Below, in pieces: positions 1 through 6,083 of a stretch of DNA of 9,301 nt. The stretch spans positions 1-9,301 of the forward strand of contig DAKQ01000104.1 in the NCBI GenBank assembly GCA_002496635.1, read 5' to 3'. Source of the DNA: Euryarchaeota archaeon UBA82. GTDB lineage: Archaea > Thermoplasmatota > Poseidoniia > Poseidoniales > Poseidoniaceae. Within the stretch, counting starts at the first letter, position 1; every line of letters starts with the position of its first letter. The position numbers were made by a program, and so were the translations under genes. A model generated the notes under the pieces. The model was not told the DNA's origin. It worked only from the letters and a program-made list of their open reading frames with translations, and ran no database searches.

Positions 1-1385
1 CCAAGTTGATCCGTCCATGTTACTCGTACTGTACGGTCTCCAATGAACTCAGCATGAACATTGGAAGGTTCTTTTTCCCACGTCGAATAGGCGTCTTCTT
101 GCACTGTAGAGCATGATCCTGAGGATGTGTTGGCGTCAAACAATCCAATCTCATCCACAAGAACGATGCAATATGTTGCAGATCCTAGTGATCCTACAGG
201 TAAATCTCTCGGGTATTCGTACTTGATGTTCCGGTCTTCAATACTCACGCCAGTCTCATTTACATTTTCTGGGATGCTTGCAACGAGGCTAGGCCCAACT
301 TCGAAAATCGATGAAAAGCCTTGACCTGCTACGTAGATTTCGTAGCGTTCATTATCCTCGATTGTTGAACCGCTCCAAGAGAGTGTTGTGGTTCCTGTAC
401 CATCAACATTTCCTACAAAGTTTGCATTGAAATCGGTGATGTGAGCAGGAGGTAAGTTATCCTCAAGAACAGGAGATGTTAGCGCATTACCAGAAAGGAA
501 GCGAAGATCAATCTTGTCTTCGCCAGTATCTGTACCATTTGGAATGAAGTACGTTATTGCGTAGTAGGATTCACGGTTTGTATTGCTCGGAATGATATTG
601 ACATATTCGGAGAGATCTGAGCTGAGATTTGCAAGCAATTCAACTGGATAGTTTGTAGGAAGGCCTTGGTAAACTGCTCCCCCATTATCTCTTCCAATTT
701 CTCCATCAGAACGCCAAACTAGAATGCGAGTATCTGGCATTGCAGGTTCCGAATTCGGTAAGTCATGATAGTTGTACCAGGTTAGTGTTGTTTCACTATC
801 GGCCAAAGAATATTCAGCTTGGAAGAAAATTGGAGTCTCTACAGGGGATGTTACCTCATGAATCCCTTCATACAATGATGAAGCGTTAAGGTCTAATTCA
901 GAAGAAGAATATGCCTGTTCGCTTTCTGTCCATGAAGTCGTAATTGCGTAGAAATAGGTGTCATTGACGCCGGCTCCTACGAGATATGATGCTGAATGGC
1001 CTGGATGTGTTCCGTTTGTACCGCCAAGACATTGGTATGCTTGGATGTAGACATTGCTTTCACACGCCGCTATGTTTGCGAAGGGTGTTGCTGCATTGAT
1101 TGTTGCTGGAGTGATCATTTCTGAGTGACGATATACTGTGTACGTCGCATCATGGAGGTTTGCTACGTAGCCCACGTCAAAAGTGTCGATATTCCTCCAC
1201 GTGATTGTTGTCGTTTCTGAGACAGGATCGAATGATGCAGCAATATCCTGGGCTTGTAATTTTGAAGCATCCCCGATGTCAGCAGCCGCTGATGTTGGTA
1301 TCAACGGAACAGTCATGAGAAGCATAAGCAAGACCATTAGGCCCGCCTTAGGTTGTAGACTCCGGTTCAGCGCGTTCGCACCCAT
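1..1385 (-). CDS. Secreted multi-FN3-like protein, N-terminal part (runs off window)
   Basis: This is the first 461 residues of a large exported protein; the reading frame stays open to the window edge. It begins MGANALNRSL, followed by a hydrophobic stretch (residues 14-31) and a TSAAAD region that looks like a Sec signal-peptide cleavage site near residue 35. The rest is beta-rich and contains four FN3-like units. Each has a B-strand ending in Trp: ITW at 61-63, LTW at 201-203, LSW at 335-337 and VTW at 455-457. Repeat spacing of 120-140 residues is longer than a plain FN3 (about 90), which suggests loop insertions. Cysteine pairs C108/C119 and C406/C425 could form disulfides outside the cell. 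I chose the ATG at 1385 because an in-frame stop lies just upstream and a TATA-like box sits about 30 nt before it. Role is probably surface adhesion or binding; the ligand is unknown and the C-terminal anchor is not visible. Confidence 0.85.
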   Translation of the reverse strand, partial: MGANALNRSLQPKAGLMVLLMLLMTVPLIPTSAAADIGDASKLQAQDIAASFDPVSETTTITWRNIDTFDVGYVANLHDATYTVYRHSEMITPATINAATPFANIAACESNVYIQAYQCLGGTNGTHPGHSASYLVGAGVNDTYFYAITTSWTESEQAYSSSELDLNASSLYEGIHEVTSPVETPIFFQAEYSLADSETTLTWYNYHDLPNSEPAMPDTRILVWRSDGEIGRDNGGAVYQGLPTNYPVELLANLSSDLSEYVNIIPSNTNRESYYAITYFIPNGTDTGEDKIDLRFLSGNALTSPVLEDNLPPAHITDFNANFVGNVDGTGTTTLSWSGSTIEDNERYEIYVAGQGFSSIFEVGPSLVASIPENVNETGVSIEDRNIKYEYPRDLPVGSLGSATYCIVLVDEIGLFDANTSSGSCSTVQEDAYSTWEKEPSNVHAEFIGDRTVRVTWTDQL

Positions 1386-1410
1386 CACACATAACGTCGC
1401 CGCCGTCTGT

Positions 1411-1420
1411 TAAGAGTATA
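1411..1420 (-). promoter_or_regulatory. Putative TATA box of the FN3-like protein gene
   Basis: On the minus strand this reads TATACTCTTA, centred about 30 nt upstream of the ATG at 1385. That is the usual distance from an archaeal TATA box to a transcription start, so the mRNA would be nearly leaderless. This agrees with the lack of a Shine-Dalgarno site. Position-based inference only. Confidence 0.4.
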
Positions 1421-1450
1421 CCGCATTACGCAGAGATGAATATGCCTTAT

Positions 1451-1465
1451 TTCAAACGTTTTGAA
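1451..1465. repeat. Perfect 6-bp inverted repeat, TTCAAA-cgt-TTTGAA
   Basis: The arms TTCAAA and TTTGAA are separated by three bases. The repeat directly abuts the stop codon of the CDP-alcohol phosphatidyltransferase gene (stop at 1466-1468). It also lies about 30-50 bases upstream of the TATA-like box of the next minus-strand gene. It could be a protein-binding operator or a weak hairpin at the 3' end of the upstream transcript. A 6-bp AT-rich palindrome can occur by chance. Confidence 0.35.
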
Positions 1466-2173
1466 TCACTCGGATTCATCAGAACCGGGCTGTTCCAATG
1501 GATGAGTCTTATCGAGTTCGATGATTTCCTTGCGGGCTTGCAAGAATCTGATTCCAAACGTATACATTCCGCCAAGTCCTGAAATGAAGACTACAGCAGT
1601 AAGTGGACTCAATTCAAGATGGTCAAACATTCCCGGCATAGCAGAATAATCTTGCACATCGAGTAGCCAGAATATCCCTGTAATCGCAAGCGCGGAAATG
1701 GTTAGAATTGTTCTATCCGCTCTTGAAAATCCTTTGTAATTACGACCTCCACTTACCGCTTGAGCTTGCGTCCCCATATAGGAACCCAAGATTGTGAACC
1801 ATGCTGCAGCCCAACCTATTGCTGGATCATCGACCCATGCGGGGCTTGAGGCGATTGCGATAACCCACATTGCATCAAGAAGTCGATCAAGTGTGTGGTC
1901 AAGATAATCTCCCCATCGGGATACTTGGCCTGTTTGACGAGCGAGTTGTCCATCCAGACCATCCAGAATCATGGAAAAGCCGATCAAGAGAGCCGACCCC
2001 ATGAGCATCAATGCGCCCGTATCTGATTTTGGAGCAAAGAGAACAAGTAAACTCGCTGCTATGCCTACTGGCAAAGCAAGCCACGTTAGAAAGGCAGGAT
2101 TGGTGCGGCCTAAGCCCATTACAAGTGGTGAAGCCATTGCTTCCCAACGCTTCCTTAACTGCTCAAGAGCCAT
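1466..2173 (-). CDS. CDP-alcohol phosphatidyltransferase, probable archaetidylinositol-phosphate synthase type
   Basis: An integral membrane enzyme that transfers a CDP-activated lipid to a polar alcohol and releases CMP, making polar lipid head groups. The family signature D-x2-D-G-x2-A-R-x8-G-x3-D-x3-D is complete: D71, D74, G75, A78-R79, G88, D92 and D96, the metal- and CDP-binding residues. Hydrophobic helices flank it (about 28-49, 53-70, 98-111, 119-135, 155-172, 187-208). A GFSRADR segment (148-154) resembles the R-x-E-R region of inositol-phosphate-using members, so an AIP synthase is the likeliest substrate class, but the alcohol cannot be proved from sequence. The 235-residue length is normal. 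I chose ATG at 2173; an in-frame TTG at 2182 would add three residues. The gene lies about 30 bases after the AK6-like gene on the same strand, so the two are probably co-transcribed. The C-terminus is hydrophilic and acidic. Confidence 0.88.
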   Translation of the reverse strand: MALEQLRKRWEAMASPLVMGLGRTNPAFLTWLALPVGIAASLLVLFAPKSDTGALMLMGSALLIGFSMILDGLDGQLARQTGQVSRWGDYLDHTLDRLLDAMWVIAIASSPAWVDDPAIGWAAAWFTILGSYMGTQAQAVSGGRNYKGFSRADRTILTISALAITGIFWLLDVQDYSAMPGMFDHLELSPLTAVVFISGLGGMYTFGIRFLQARKEIIELDKTHPLEQPGSDESE

Positions 2174-2203
2174 AGGTATCAACTTGTCCGGAGCATCGAA
2201 AGG

Positions 2204-2749
2204 TCATATGCTTTCGGACAAGTTATTGGTCGTTAACCAGTCTATTGCAAGTGGAATTGATTCTTGAATCGTTTTTCTACCCTCATATTGATCAATGAAT
2301 AATTCTACAGAATCCTTTCCACAGGGGGTTTTGGTCATATCAAGTTCAATTATTGGCAAGTTTGGACAATCTTCGAGTAATTCTAACCAAATCCCTGCAA
2401 TCATTTCCCACTCTACATTGCTTTGGATCTTCGCTAACCCATAACCCTCCCTAGCCGCTAGTCTTCGTTTCAATTCAACCGGATTGCATCGCAGAAGAAT
2501 AATCGCATCGACATGACAATGATGGGAAAGATGTCCTTCTACGATGGCGATCTTATCCCCCGTATATCTCCAATCGGCAAGACGGTTGCTCGCAACAATA
2601 ATATCGCCACCCTGGTCTTCTATGCACCCCAATTCTGTCGCAATTTGTTCCACTGTATGGCAATCAAATCGTTCTGCAGGCAATTGGCTCGACAGTGTTG
2701 TTTTACCTGTCCCAGGAGATCCTGTGATGGCAAAAATTGGCTTCTGCAT
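2204..2749 (-). CDS. Adenylate kinase 6 / Fap7-like NTPase
   Basis: A small P-loop kinase of the AK6 (Fap7/hCINAP) family. Members convert AMP plus ATP to two ADP and also act as an ATPase in maturation of the small ribosomal subunit. Walker A GSPGTGKT is at residues 10-17 and the AK6-typical EGHLSHH segment at 71-77. DAIILLRCNP (81-90) is followed by the Arg-rich RRLAAREGYGLAK and NVEWEM, as in the family's lid region. Length is 181 residues, normal for archaeal members. I set the start at the ATG at 2749 because the P-loop then falls at residue 10 as expected and a GGAG ribosome-binding site lies 6 nt before it. The open frame extends 28 codons further upstream, but that extension would run into the divergent gene. 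It is the first gene of a likely two-gene unit with the lipid head-group enzyme; the functional link is unclear. Confidence 0.87.
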   Translation of the reverse strand: MQKPIFAITGSPGTGKTTLSSQLPAERFDCHTVEQIATELGCIEDQGGDIIVASNRLADWRYTGDKIAIVEGHLSHHCHVDAIILLRCNPVELKRRLAAREGYGLAKIQSNVEWEMIAGIWLELLEDCPNLPIIELDMTKTPCGKDSVELFIDQYEGRKTIQESIPLAIDWLTTNNLSESI

Positions 2750-2755
2750 GACCTT

Positions 2756-2759
2756 CTCC
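2756..2759 (-). promoter_or_regulatory. Shine-Dalgarno site of the AK6-like gene
   Basis: GGAG on the minus strand, with six bases between it and the ATG at 2749. It supports this ATG over upstream in-frame starts. It is one of the few clear ribosome-binding sites in the window. Confidence 0.5.
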
Positions 2760-2782
2760 GATGACAACCAATGCACGTCAAG

Positions 2783-2789
2783 AATTAAA
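2783..2789. promoter_or_regulatory. Putative shared TATA element between divergent genes
   Basis: AATTAAA on the plus strand, TTTAATT on the minus strand. It is the only AT-rich stretch in the 63-base gap between the AK6-like gene (start 2749, minus) and the RAM-domain gene (start 2813, plus). It lies 24-30 bases before the plus start and 34-40 bases before the minus start. That would suit a near-leaderless mRNA rightward and a short Shine-Dalgarno leader leftward. Inference from spacing only. Confidence 0.35.
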
Positions 2790-2812
2790 CATGAGGTTCC
2801 GAATCGACACGT

Positions 2813-3076
2813 ATGGCCGCCATTGATGAACACGAGTCTGTGGCGACTGCAATTGTGTTGATTTCAACAAAACCTGGATTAGAAAATAGAATTACAGGTG
2901 CGCTTTCGGAAATGTCGGAGGTCGTCGAATCGATGGTCTTGTTTGGCGAATATGACGCCTACTGCAAAATTGTGATGCCAGATTTTACTTCACTCTCAAC
3001 ATTCATTCTCAATAATATTCGGACCATTGATGGCGTAATCAGTACGACGACATTGACAGCCGCCACAAATCAATAG
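2813..3076 (+). CDS. Stand-alone Lrp/AsnC effector (RAM) domain protein
   Basis: An 87-residue protein covering only the ligand-binding half of Lrp/AsnC regulators. The pattern is typical of this alpha-beta fold: strand ATAIVLISTKPG, helix ENRITGALSEM, strand VVESMVLFGEYDAYCKIVM, then helix SLSTFILNNI and strand VISTTTL. The GEYDAYCKI segment matches the family's 'G.yDl.lkv' core. No helix-turn-helix is present, so it cannot bind DNA by itself. In known families such proteins bind amino acids or other small molecules and assemble as dimers or octamers, sometimes with full-length partners. The start ATG at 2813 follows a TATA-like element by about 27 bases and has no ribosome-binding site. The next gene begins 6 bases after its stop, so the two are almost certainly one operon. 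Confidence 0.85.
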   Translation: MAAIDEHESVATAIVLISTKPGLENRITGALSEMSEVVESMVLFGEYDAYCKIVMPDFTSLSTFILNNIRTIDGVISTTTLTAATNQ

Positions 3077-3082
3077 TGAGGC

Positions 3083-3832
3083 ATGAGCATGTTTGGAATG
3101 TCGGATCCGAATCAAACATTGTCGCAAATGATTCGATATTTTGAAGAGCAGCGTTACGAAATGGTTGAAGTCATGTCCAGTGAATTCACAGGCATGCTTC
3201 TCTCTCAGAAATCTCGAGATGCTGCAACACAAACCCTCCTCGTCAAGGGTCTTCGAATTCTAACCGAGGTATTGTCTCGGCGTGAAAAACACAAACTGGC
3301 GATTAAGGCATCTTCTGTTCTGCAGAGAGAACGTAAAAAACTGGAGAAGACATTGCTTCAATCTGCACCCCAATTATTGCAAAAATTAACGCCGATGGAA
3401 GAAGACCTGAGGCTTATTGGAACCGTATATCTGGCTTCTGGAAAAAAACGGAAGGCAGTCAAGTTCTTCCTTAGGGCCCACAGAGTTCAACAGGGAAATC
3501 TTCTCGCTATGTTGTCTGTTTGTGAAACAGAAGGAGTTGCCAGCAAACATTGCAAAACTCTAGCAAATGATGTCCAACAAGCCGGTCCAGTTATCTTGGA
3601 AAACGGACAATATTGGCTCAAACCAGAGGGAGGGGCTAAACCAGCTCAAATCGATCCCATTCTTGCAGTTTTGGAATCGTGCATTCACAAATATCCAGAG
3701 TGCAGAGAACAATCCCAGAGAATGCGTCAAGAATGTTCAGACATTTCCGAAGGAATCACTGCTGCAAATGCACGATTACAAAGTGCAATGGATACATTAC
3801 AGCCTAAGCATGATTATTATCAATATTCATGA
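3083..3832 (+). CDS. Helical protein of unknown function, TPR-like
   Basis: A 249-residue soluble protein with no signal peptide or membrane segment; I do not recognise the family. It is rich in Gln, Lys, Glu and Leu and is predicted to be almost all alpha-helical. Residues about 90-150 (LRLIGTVYLASGKKRKAVKFFLRAH and following) have the spacing of small and large residues seen in tetratricopeptide-type helical hairpins, which often bind other proteins. The C-terminal part has a possible coiled coil around 205-240. The start could be ATG 3083 or the in-frame ATG at 3089; the latter is better spaced from a GAGG just after the upstream stop. It follows the RAM-domain gene by 6 bases, so it may be a partner or effector of that ligand sensor. 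Its stop lies one base from the 3' end of the tRNA gene on the other strand. Confidence 0.75.
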   Translation: MSMFGMSDPNQTLSQMIRYFEEQRYEMVEVMSSEFTGMLLSQKSRDAATQTLLVKGLRILTEVLSRREKHKLAIKASSVLQRERKKLEKTLLQSAPQLLQKLTPMEEDLRLIGTVYLASGKKRKAVKFFLRAHRVQQGNLLAMLSVCETEGVASKHCKTLANDVQQAGPVILENGQYWLKPEGGAKPAQIDPILAVLESCIHKYPECREQSQRMRQECSDISEGITAANARLQSAMDTLQPKHDYYQYS

Positions 3833-3833
3833 G

Positions 3834-3911
3834 TGGTAGCGAGGGATGGATTTGAACCATCGATCTCCGGGTTATGAGCCCGACGGGATATCCAGACTAC
3901 CCCACCTCGCT
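3834..3911 (-). tRNA. Initiator tRNA-Met (CAT anticodon), CCA encoded
   Basis: Read on the minus strand, the gene folds into a complete cloverleaf. The acceptor AGCGAGG pairs fully with CCTCGCT. The anticodon arm is TCGGG-CTCATAA-CCCGG with anticodon CAT, and the T arm is GATGG-TTCAAAT-CCATC. The discriminator A73 and CCA are encoded. The A1:U72 pair and three consecutive G:C pairs below the anticodon loop are the archaeal/eukaryotic initiator hallmarks, so this is the start-codon tRNA rather than elongator Met or tRNA-Ile2. The D stem has a mismatch at 13:22 as drawn. There is no intron. Without CCA the gene spans 3837-3911 (75 nt). Confidence 0.95.
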
Positions 3912-4009
3912 GCTTTGACGGCCACAGTCCTTCCCTTTCAATCCACCGATAATCGAAAAGTAGAGTGATTCGGCATTGATTTCTTGAATGATGACGTGTA
4001 ACCATCACC
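3912..4009. promoter_or_regulatory. Divergent upstream region of tRNA-iMet and the lipoprotein gene
   Basis: A 98-base gap that must hold both promoters. On the minus strand an AT-rich TTTTCGATTAT (about 3950-3960) lies roughly 40 bases before the tRNA and may be its TATA element. On the plus strand no good TATA box or ribosome-binding site precedes the ATG at 4010. No other structure is seen. Confidence 0.3.
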
Positions 4010-4840
4010 ATGAGCGGAGGTTGGAAGGCGATAGGGTTCTCCTTACTCATGTTGATTTCATCGCTCTCTGGGTGTCTTGATTCCGACGAAGAAGATGATG
4101 AGAAAGTTATTGATTTGGTTGTTTATTATGAATCAACCAGCGGAACCATTCAACAATCTTTCATCGGAGGTTCACAAATTTCACTAACTGGAGTTTCACT
4201 GAATTTTGATTTCGCTCGAACGACTTCGGACTTTGATCTCGCAACGTTTTCATTAGAGCCCGGTGACGGGCGCAGTCCAATCATAGTAAATGCTGACGAA
4301 TCGGCAAGTATCGATGTTGATTATGAGCTTCATGGGTTATTCTCGGTTATTCTTACTGCAACCGATGTCGAGGAAAACTCAGAGAACATGACTGTTGTGA
4401 TTCGAATAGAGCAGCATATTGAATGGAATGAACAGAACAGTGCAGAACCTGACGTTATGCAGATCAACACTGAACCTGACAATGATGGGCCTGCTCCAAA
4501 GGTTCTTCAAATCAAATCAACAGTTGAGAACATCGAAAACTTAGGAGGACTCGCTGGAAGTCCGATAACCATTACGTGGGAATTGACAGATTCAAATGCA
4601 GAAAGCAAGGGTATGAAAACAGAACAAATAGCCGATGGCCAAGATGCAGTTTGGGATTTTAGCCTCAATTTCCCAGAGCGCGGAGTGCATGAATTAAGTG
4701 TCCAGCTTGACCAAAGTACCGATCAAGAAAGAGTCAATGTAAACCATGTAATCGATATTTTATACGAACAAACTGAAAGTGCTGTAAATCCATTCCCGAC
4801 CGAAAGTGGAACTGAAGGTTCCCAAACTGAAAGTGAATGA
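4010..4840 (+). CDS. Lipoprotein with PKD-like domain
   Basis: A 276-residue exported protein. Residues 5-18 are hydrophobic and lead into the lipobox LSGC (19-22). Cys22 would be lipid-modified and hold the protein on the outer face of the membrane. A very acidic linker, DSDEEDDE, follows. Residues about 57-135 look like a PKD/Ig-type beta-sandwich: LEPGDGRSP resembles the 'W.fGDG' turn, and HGLFSVILTATD matches the 'G.Y.VtLtvtD' strand. A second beta-sandwich-like region spans about 165-252, starting near KVLQIKS and containing ITITWELTD. The tail is low-complexity Glu/Ser/Thr. Such proteins usually mediate surface binding or scaffolding; no catalytic motif is visible. The gene appears to be transcribed alone, with AT-rich sequence before and after it. 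Confidence 0.8.
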   Translation: MSGGWKAIGFSLLMLISSLSGCLDSDEEDDEKVIDLVVYYESTSGTIQQSFIGGSQISLTGVSLNFDFARTTSDFDLATFSLEPGDGRSPIIVNADESASIDVDYELHGLFSVILTATDVEENSENMTVVIRIEQHIEWNEQNSAEPDVMQINTEPDNDGPAPKVLQIKSTVENIENLGGLAGSPITITWELTDSNAESKGMKTEQIADGQDAVWDFSLNFPERGVHELSVQLDQSTDQERVNVNHVIDILYEQTESAVNPFPTESGTEGSQTESE

Positions 4841-4955
4841 AAAGTGAAATCACGTATACTACGCTCGTTGAAGATAAAATATTCAGATTTTGTATCTCTT
4901 TCCCCTCAAATCTTACTTGATATACCCTCAGCCATTGGTTTAGGGTAGTGATACA
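4841..4955 (+). promoter_or_regulatory. Intergenic region with radA promoter (TATA-like box at 4919-4926)
   Basis: GATATACC at 4919-4926 lies about 30 bases before the radA ATG at 4956, the right place for an archaeal TATA box giving a very short leader. Upstream, 4870-4894 is AT-rich with an imperfect inverted repeat (GATAAAAT / ATTTTGTATC). It is followed by a T-rich run near 4885-4901 that could serve as the lipoprotein gene's terminator. No Shine-Dalgarno of note precedes radA. Confidence 0.45.
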
Positions 4956-5993
4956 ATGAGTACAACTAGTAAAAAGAAAAAGACAACAAGTAAGAAGGAT
5001 GAAAGTCTGACTGTAGAAGAGGACATTTTGATGGCAGCCGTTGATGATGAGGCCCCTGAGGTTTCAATTGAAGACTTACCAGGCGTAGGTCCAGCAACTG
5101 CTGAAAAACTAAGAGAAGCAGGATTCGACGAATTACTCGCTCTTGCAGTTATGTCTCCAGCGGACTTAGCCGAGCAAGCTGAACTTGGCGAGGCTGTTGC
5201 TGGCAAGATCATCAACGCTGCAAAAAAGATGGCCAACATTGGTGGTTTCGTTTCAGGTTCCGCACTACTCGAACGTCGTCGAGAAGTGCAAAAACTCTCA
5301 TCCAAAGTTCAATCAATTGACGATTTACTTGGTGGCGGATTTGAAACCCAAGCCCTTGTTGAAGTGTATGGAGCATTCGGATCAGGAAAAACCCAAATCG
5401 GTCATCAACTCGCTGTCAACTGCACAATGCCAGTTGAAGAGGGTGGATTTGATGGTGACGTTTTCTACATCGATACAGAAGATACCTTCCGTCCTGAACG
5501 AATAACTCAGATGGCTCGCGGTCATGGTTTAGATCCAGATGCAGTCCTAAGTAGAATTCACGTTGCAAGAGCATACAACTCTGCTCACCAGATGCTCCTC
5601 GCTGAAGAGATTAAGCGAATGAGCAAAGGCTTGAATGTGAAGATGATAATTGTCGATTCACTTACAAGCCATTTCCGTGCAGAGTTTATCGGCCGTGGAA
5701 TGCTTGCAAACAGACAGCAAAAATTGAATCGTCACCTCAAAGATCTCAAGCAACTCGCTGACATTAACAATGCTCTTGTCCTCGTTACAAACCAAGTTCA
5801 CTCCAAGCCTGATGCTATGTGGGGCGACCCAACCAAGCCTATTGGTGGACACGTCTTAGCTCACGCTTCAACCTTCAGACTTTACTTGCGAAAAGCAAAG
5901 GGTGGACGACGTATCGCTCGTCTGGTTGACTCACCAAACCTCCCAGATGGCGAATGTGTATACCAGGTCACACAAGAAGGCCTCCGTGATTGA
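4956..5993 (+). CDS. radA: DNA repair and recombination protein RadA
   Basis: The archaeal RecA/Rad51 recombinase. It forms ATP-dependent filaments on single-stranded DNA and carries out strand exchange in recombinational repair. The 345 residues begin with a Lys/Thr-rich tail (1-20). A helix-hairpin-helix DNA-binding domain follows (about 37-95, [17 protein letters not shown]), then the linker with the filament-forming phenylalanine (FVSG, 98-101, equivalent to FxxA). The ATPase core has Walker A GAFGSGKT (139-146), [10 protein letters not shown] (173-182) and Walker B MIIVDS (230-235). Loop L1 lies around [15 protein letters not shown] and loop L2 around [34 protein letters not shown] near the end is typical of RadA. 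One departure is Ala140, where most RadA and Rad51 proteins have Glu (GEFGSGKT). The start ATG is supported by the TATA spacing. ftsZ follows on the same strand. Confidence 0.98.
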   Translation: MSTTSKKKKTTSKKDESLTVEEDILMAAVDDEAPEVSIEDLPGVGPATAEKLREAGFDELLALAVMSPADLAEQAELGEAVAGKIINAAKKMANIGGFVSGSALLERRREVQKLSSKVQSIDDLLGGGFETQALVEVYGAFGSGKTQIGHQLAVNCTMPVEEGGFDGDVFYIDTEDTFRPERITQMARGHGLDPDAVLSRIHVARAYNSAHQMLLAEEIKRMSKGLNVKMIIVDSLTSHFRAEFIGRGMLANRQQKLNRHLKDLKQLADINNALVLVTNQVHSKPDAMWGDPTKPIGGHVLAHASTFRLYLRKAKGGRRIARLVDSPNLPDGECVYQVTQEGLRD

Positions 5994-6002
5994 AAGGAAG
6001 TC

Positions 6003-6083
6003 ATGAAAACCTCTTCCGAGTATACAAACGAAGGAATACATTCAAGTTACCATCAACAAAGATGGTCGCTATGCGCCATTTGA
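6003..6083 (+). CDS. Possible 26-residue leader ORF overlapping the ftsZ start
   Basis: An ATG at 6003 is preceded at short distance by AAAGGAAG (5993-6000), one of the better ribosome-binding sites in the window. It opens a 26-codon frame beginning MKTSSEYTNEG. It ends at TGA 6081-6083, inside the N-terminus of ftsZ in another frame. It could couple translation of ftsZ to that of radA, or be chance. A TATA-like box lies within it, which argues that at least some ftsZ mRNA starts downstream of this ATG. No homolog is recognised. Confidence 0.2.
   Translation: MKTSSEYTNEGIHSSYHQQRWSLCAI
6021..6028 (+). promoter_or_regulatory. Putative internal TATA box for ftsZ
   Basis: TATACAAA, about 34-41 bases before the ATG at 6062, would start transcription near 6049 and give a leader of roughly 10-15 nt. 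It suggests ftsZ can be transcribed independently of radA. Inference from sequence and spacing. Confidence 0.4.

Noticed and set aside
1183..1413. 76-codon plus-strand open frame over the start of the FN3-like gene
   Set aside because: The minus strand carries a signal peptide, a TATA box and repeated Trp motifs in a continuous frame. The plus frame has none of these.
2750..2833. N-terminal extension of the AK6-like protein by 28 residues
   Set aside because: It would overlap the divergent gene, displace the P-loop from its usual place near the N-terminus and ignore the GGAG site before the ATG at 2749.
3834..3911. tRNA read as elongator Met or Ile2 (CAT)
   Set aside because: The A1:U72 pair and the run of three G:C pairs in the anticodon stem are initiator features. 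An Ile2 tRNA would lack them.
3988..3994. ATGATGA matching a box C element of a C/D guide RNA
   Set aside because: No box D (CTGA), C' or D' at suitable spacing and no terminal stem. A 7-base match alone is expected by chance.
4940..5305. 121-codon open frame on the minus strand opposite radA
   Set aside because: It is antisense to the radA N-terminus. The Ser-rich composition follows from the Lys/Glu-rich codons on the other strand.
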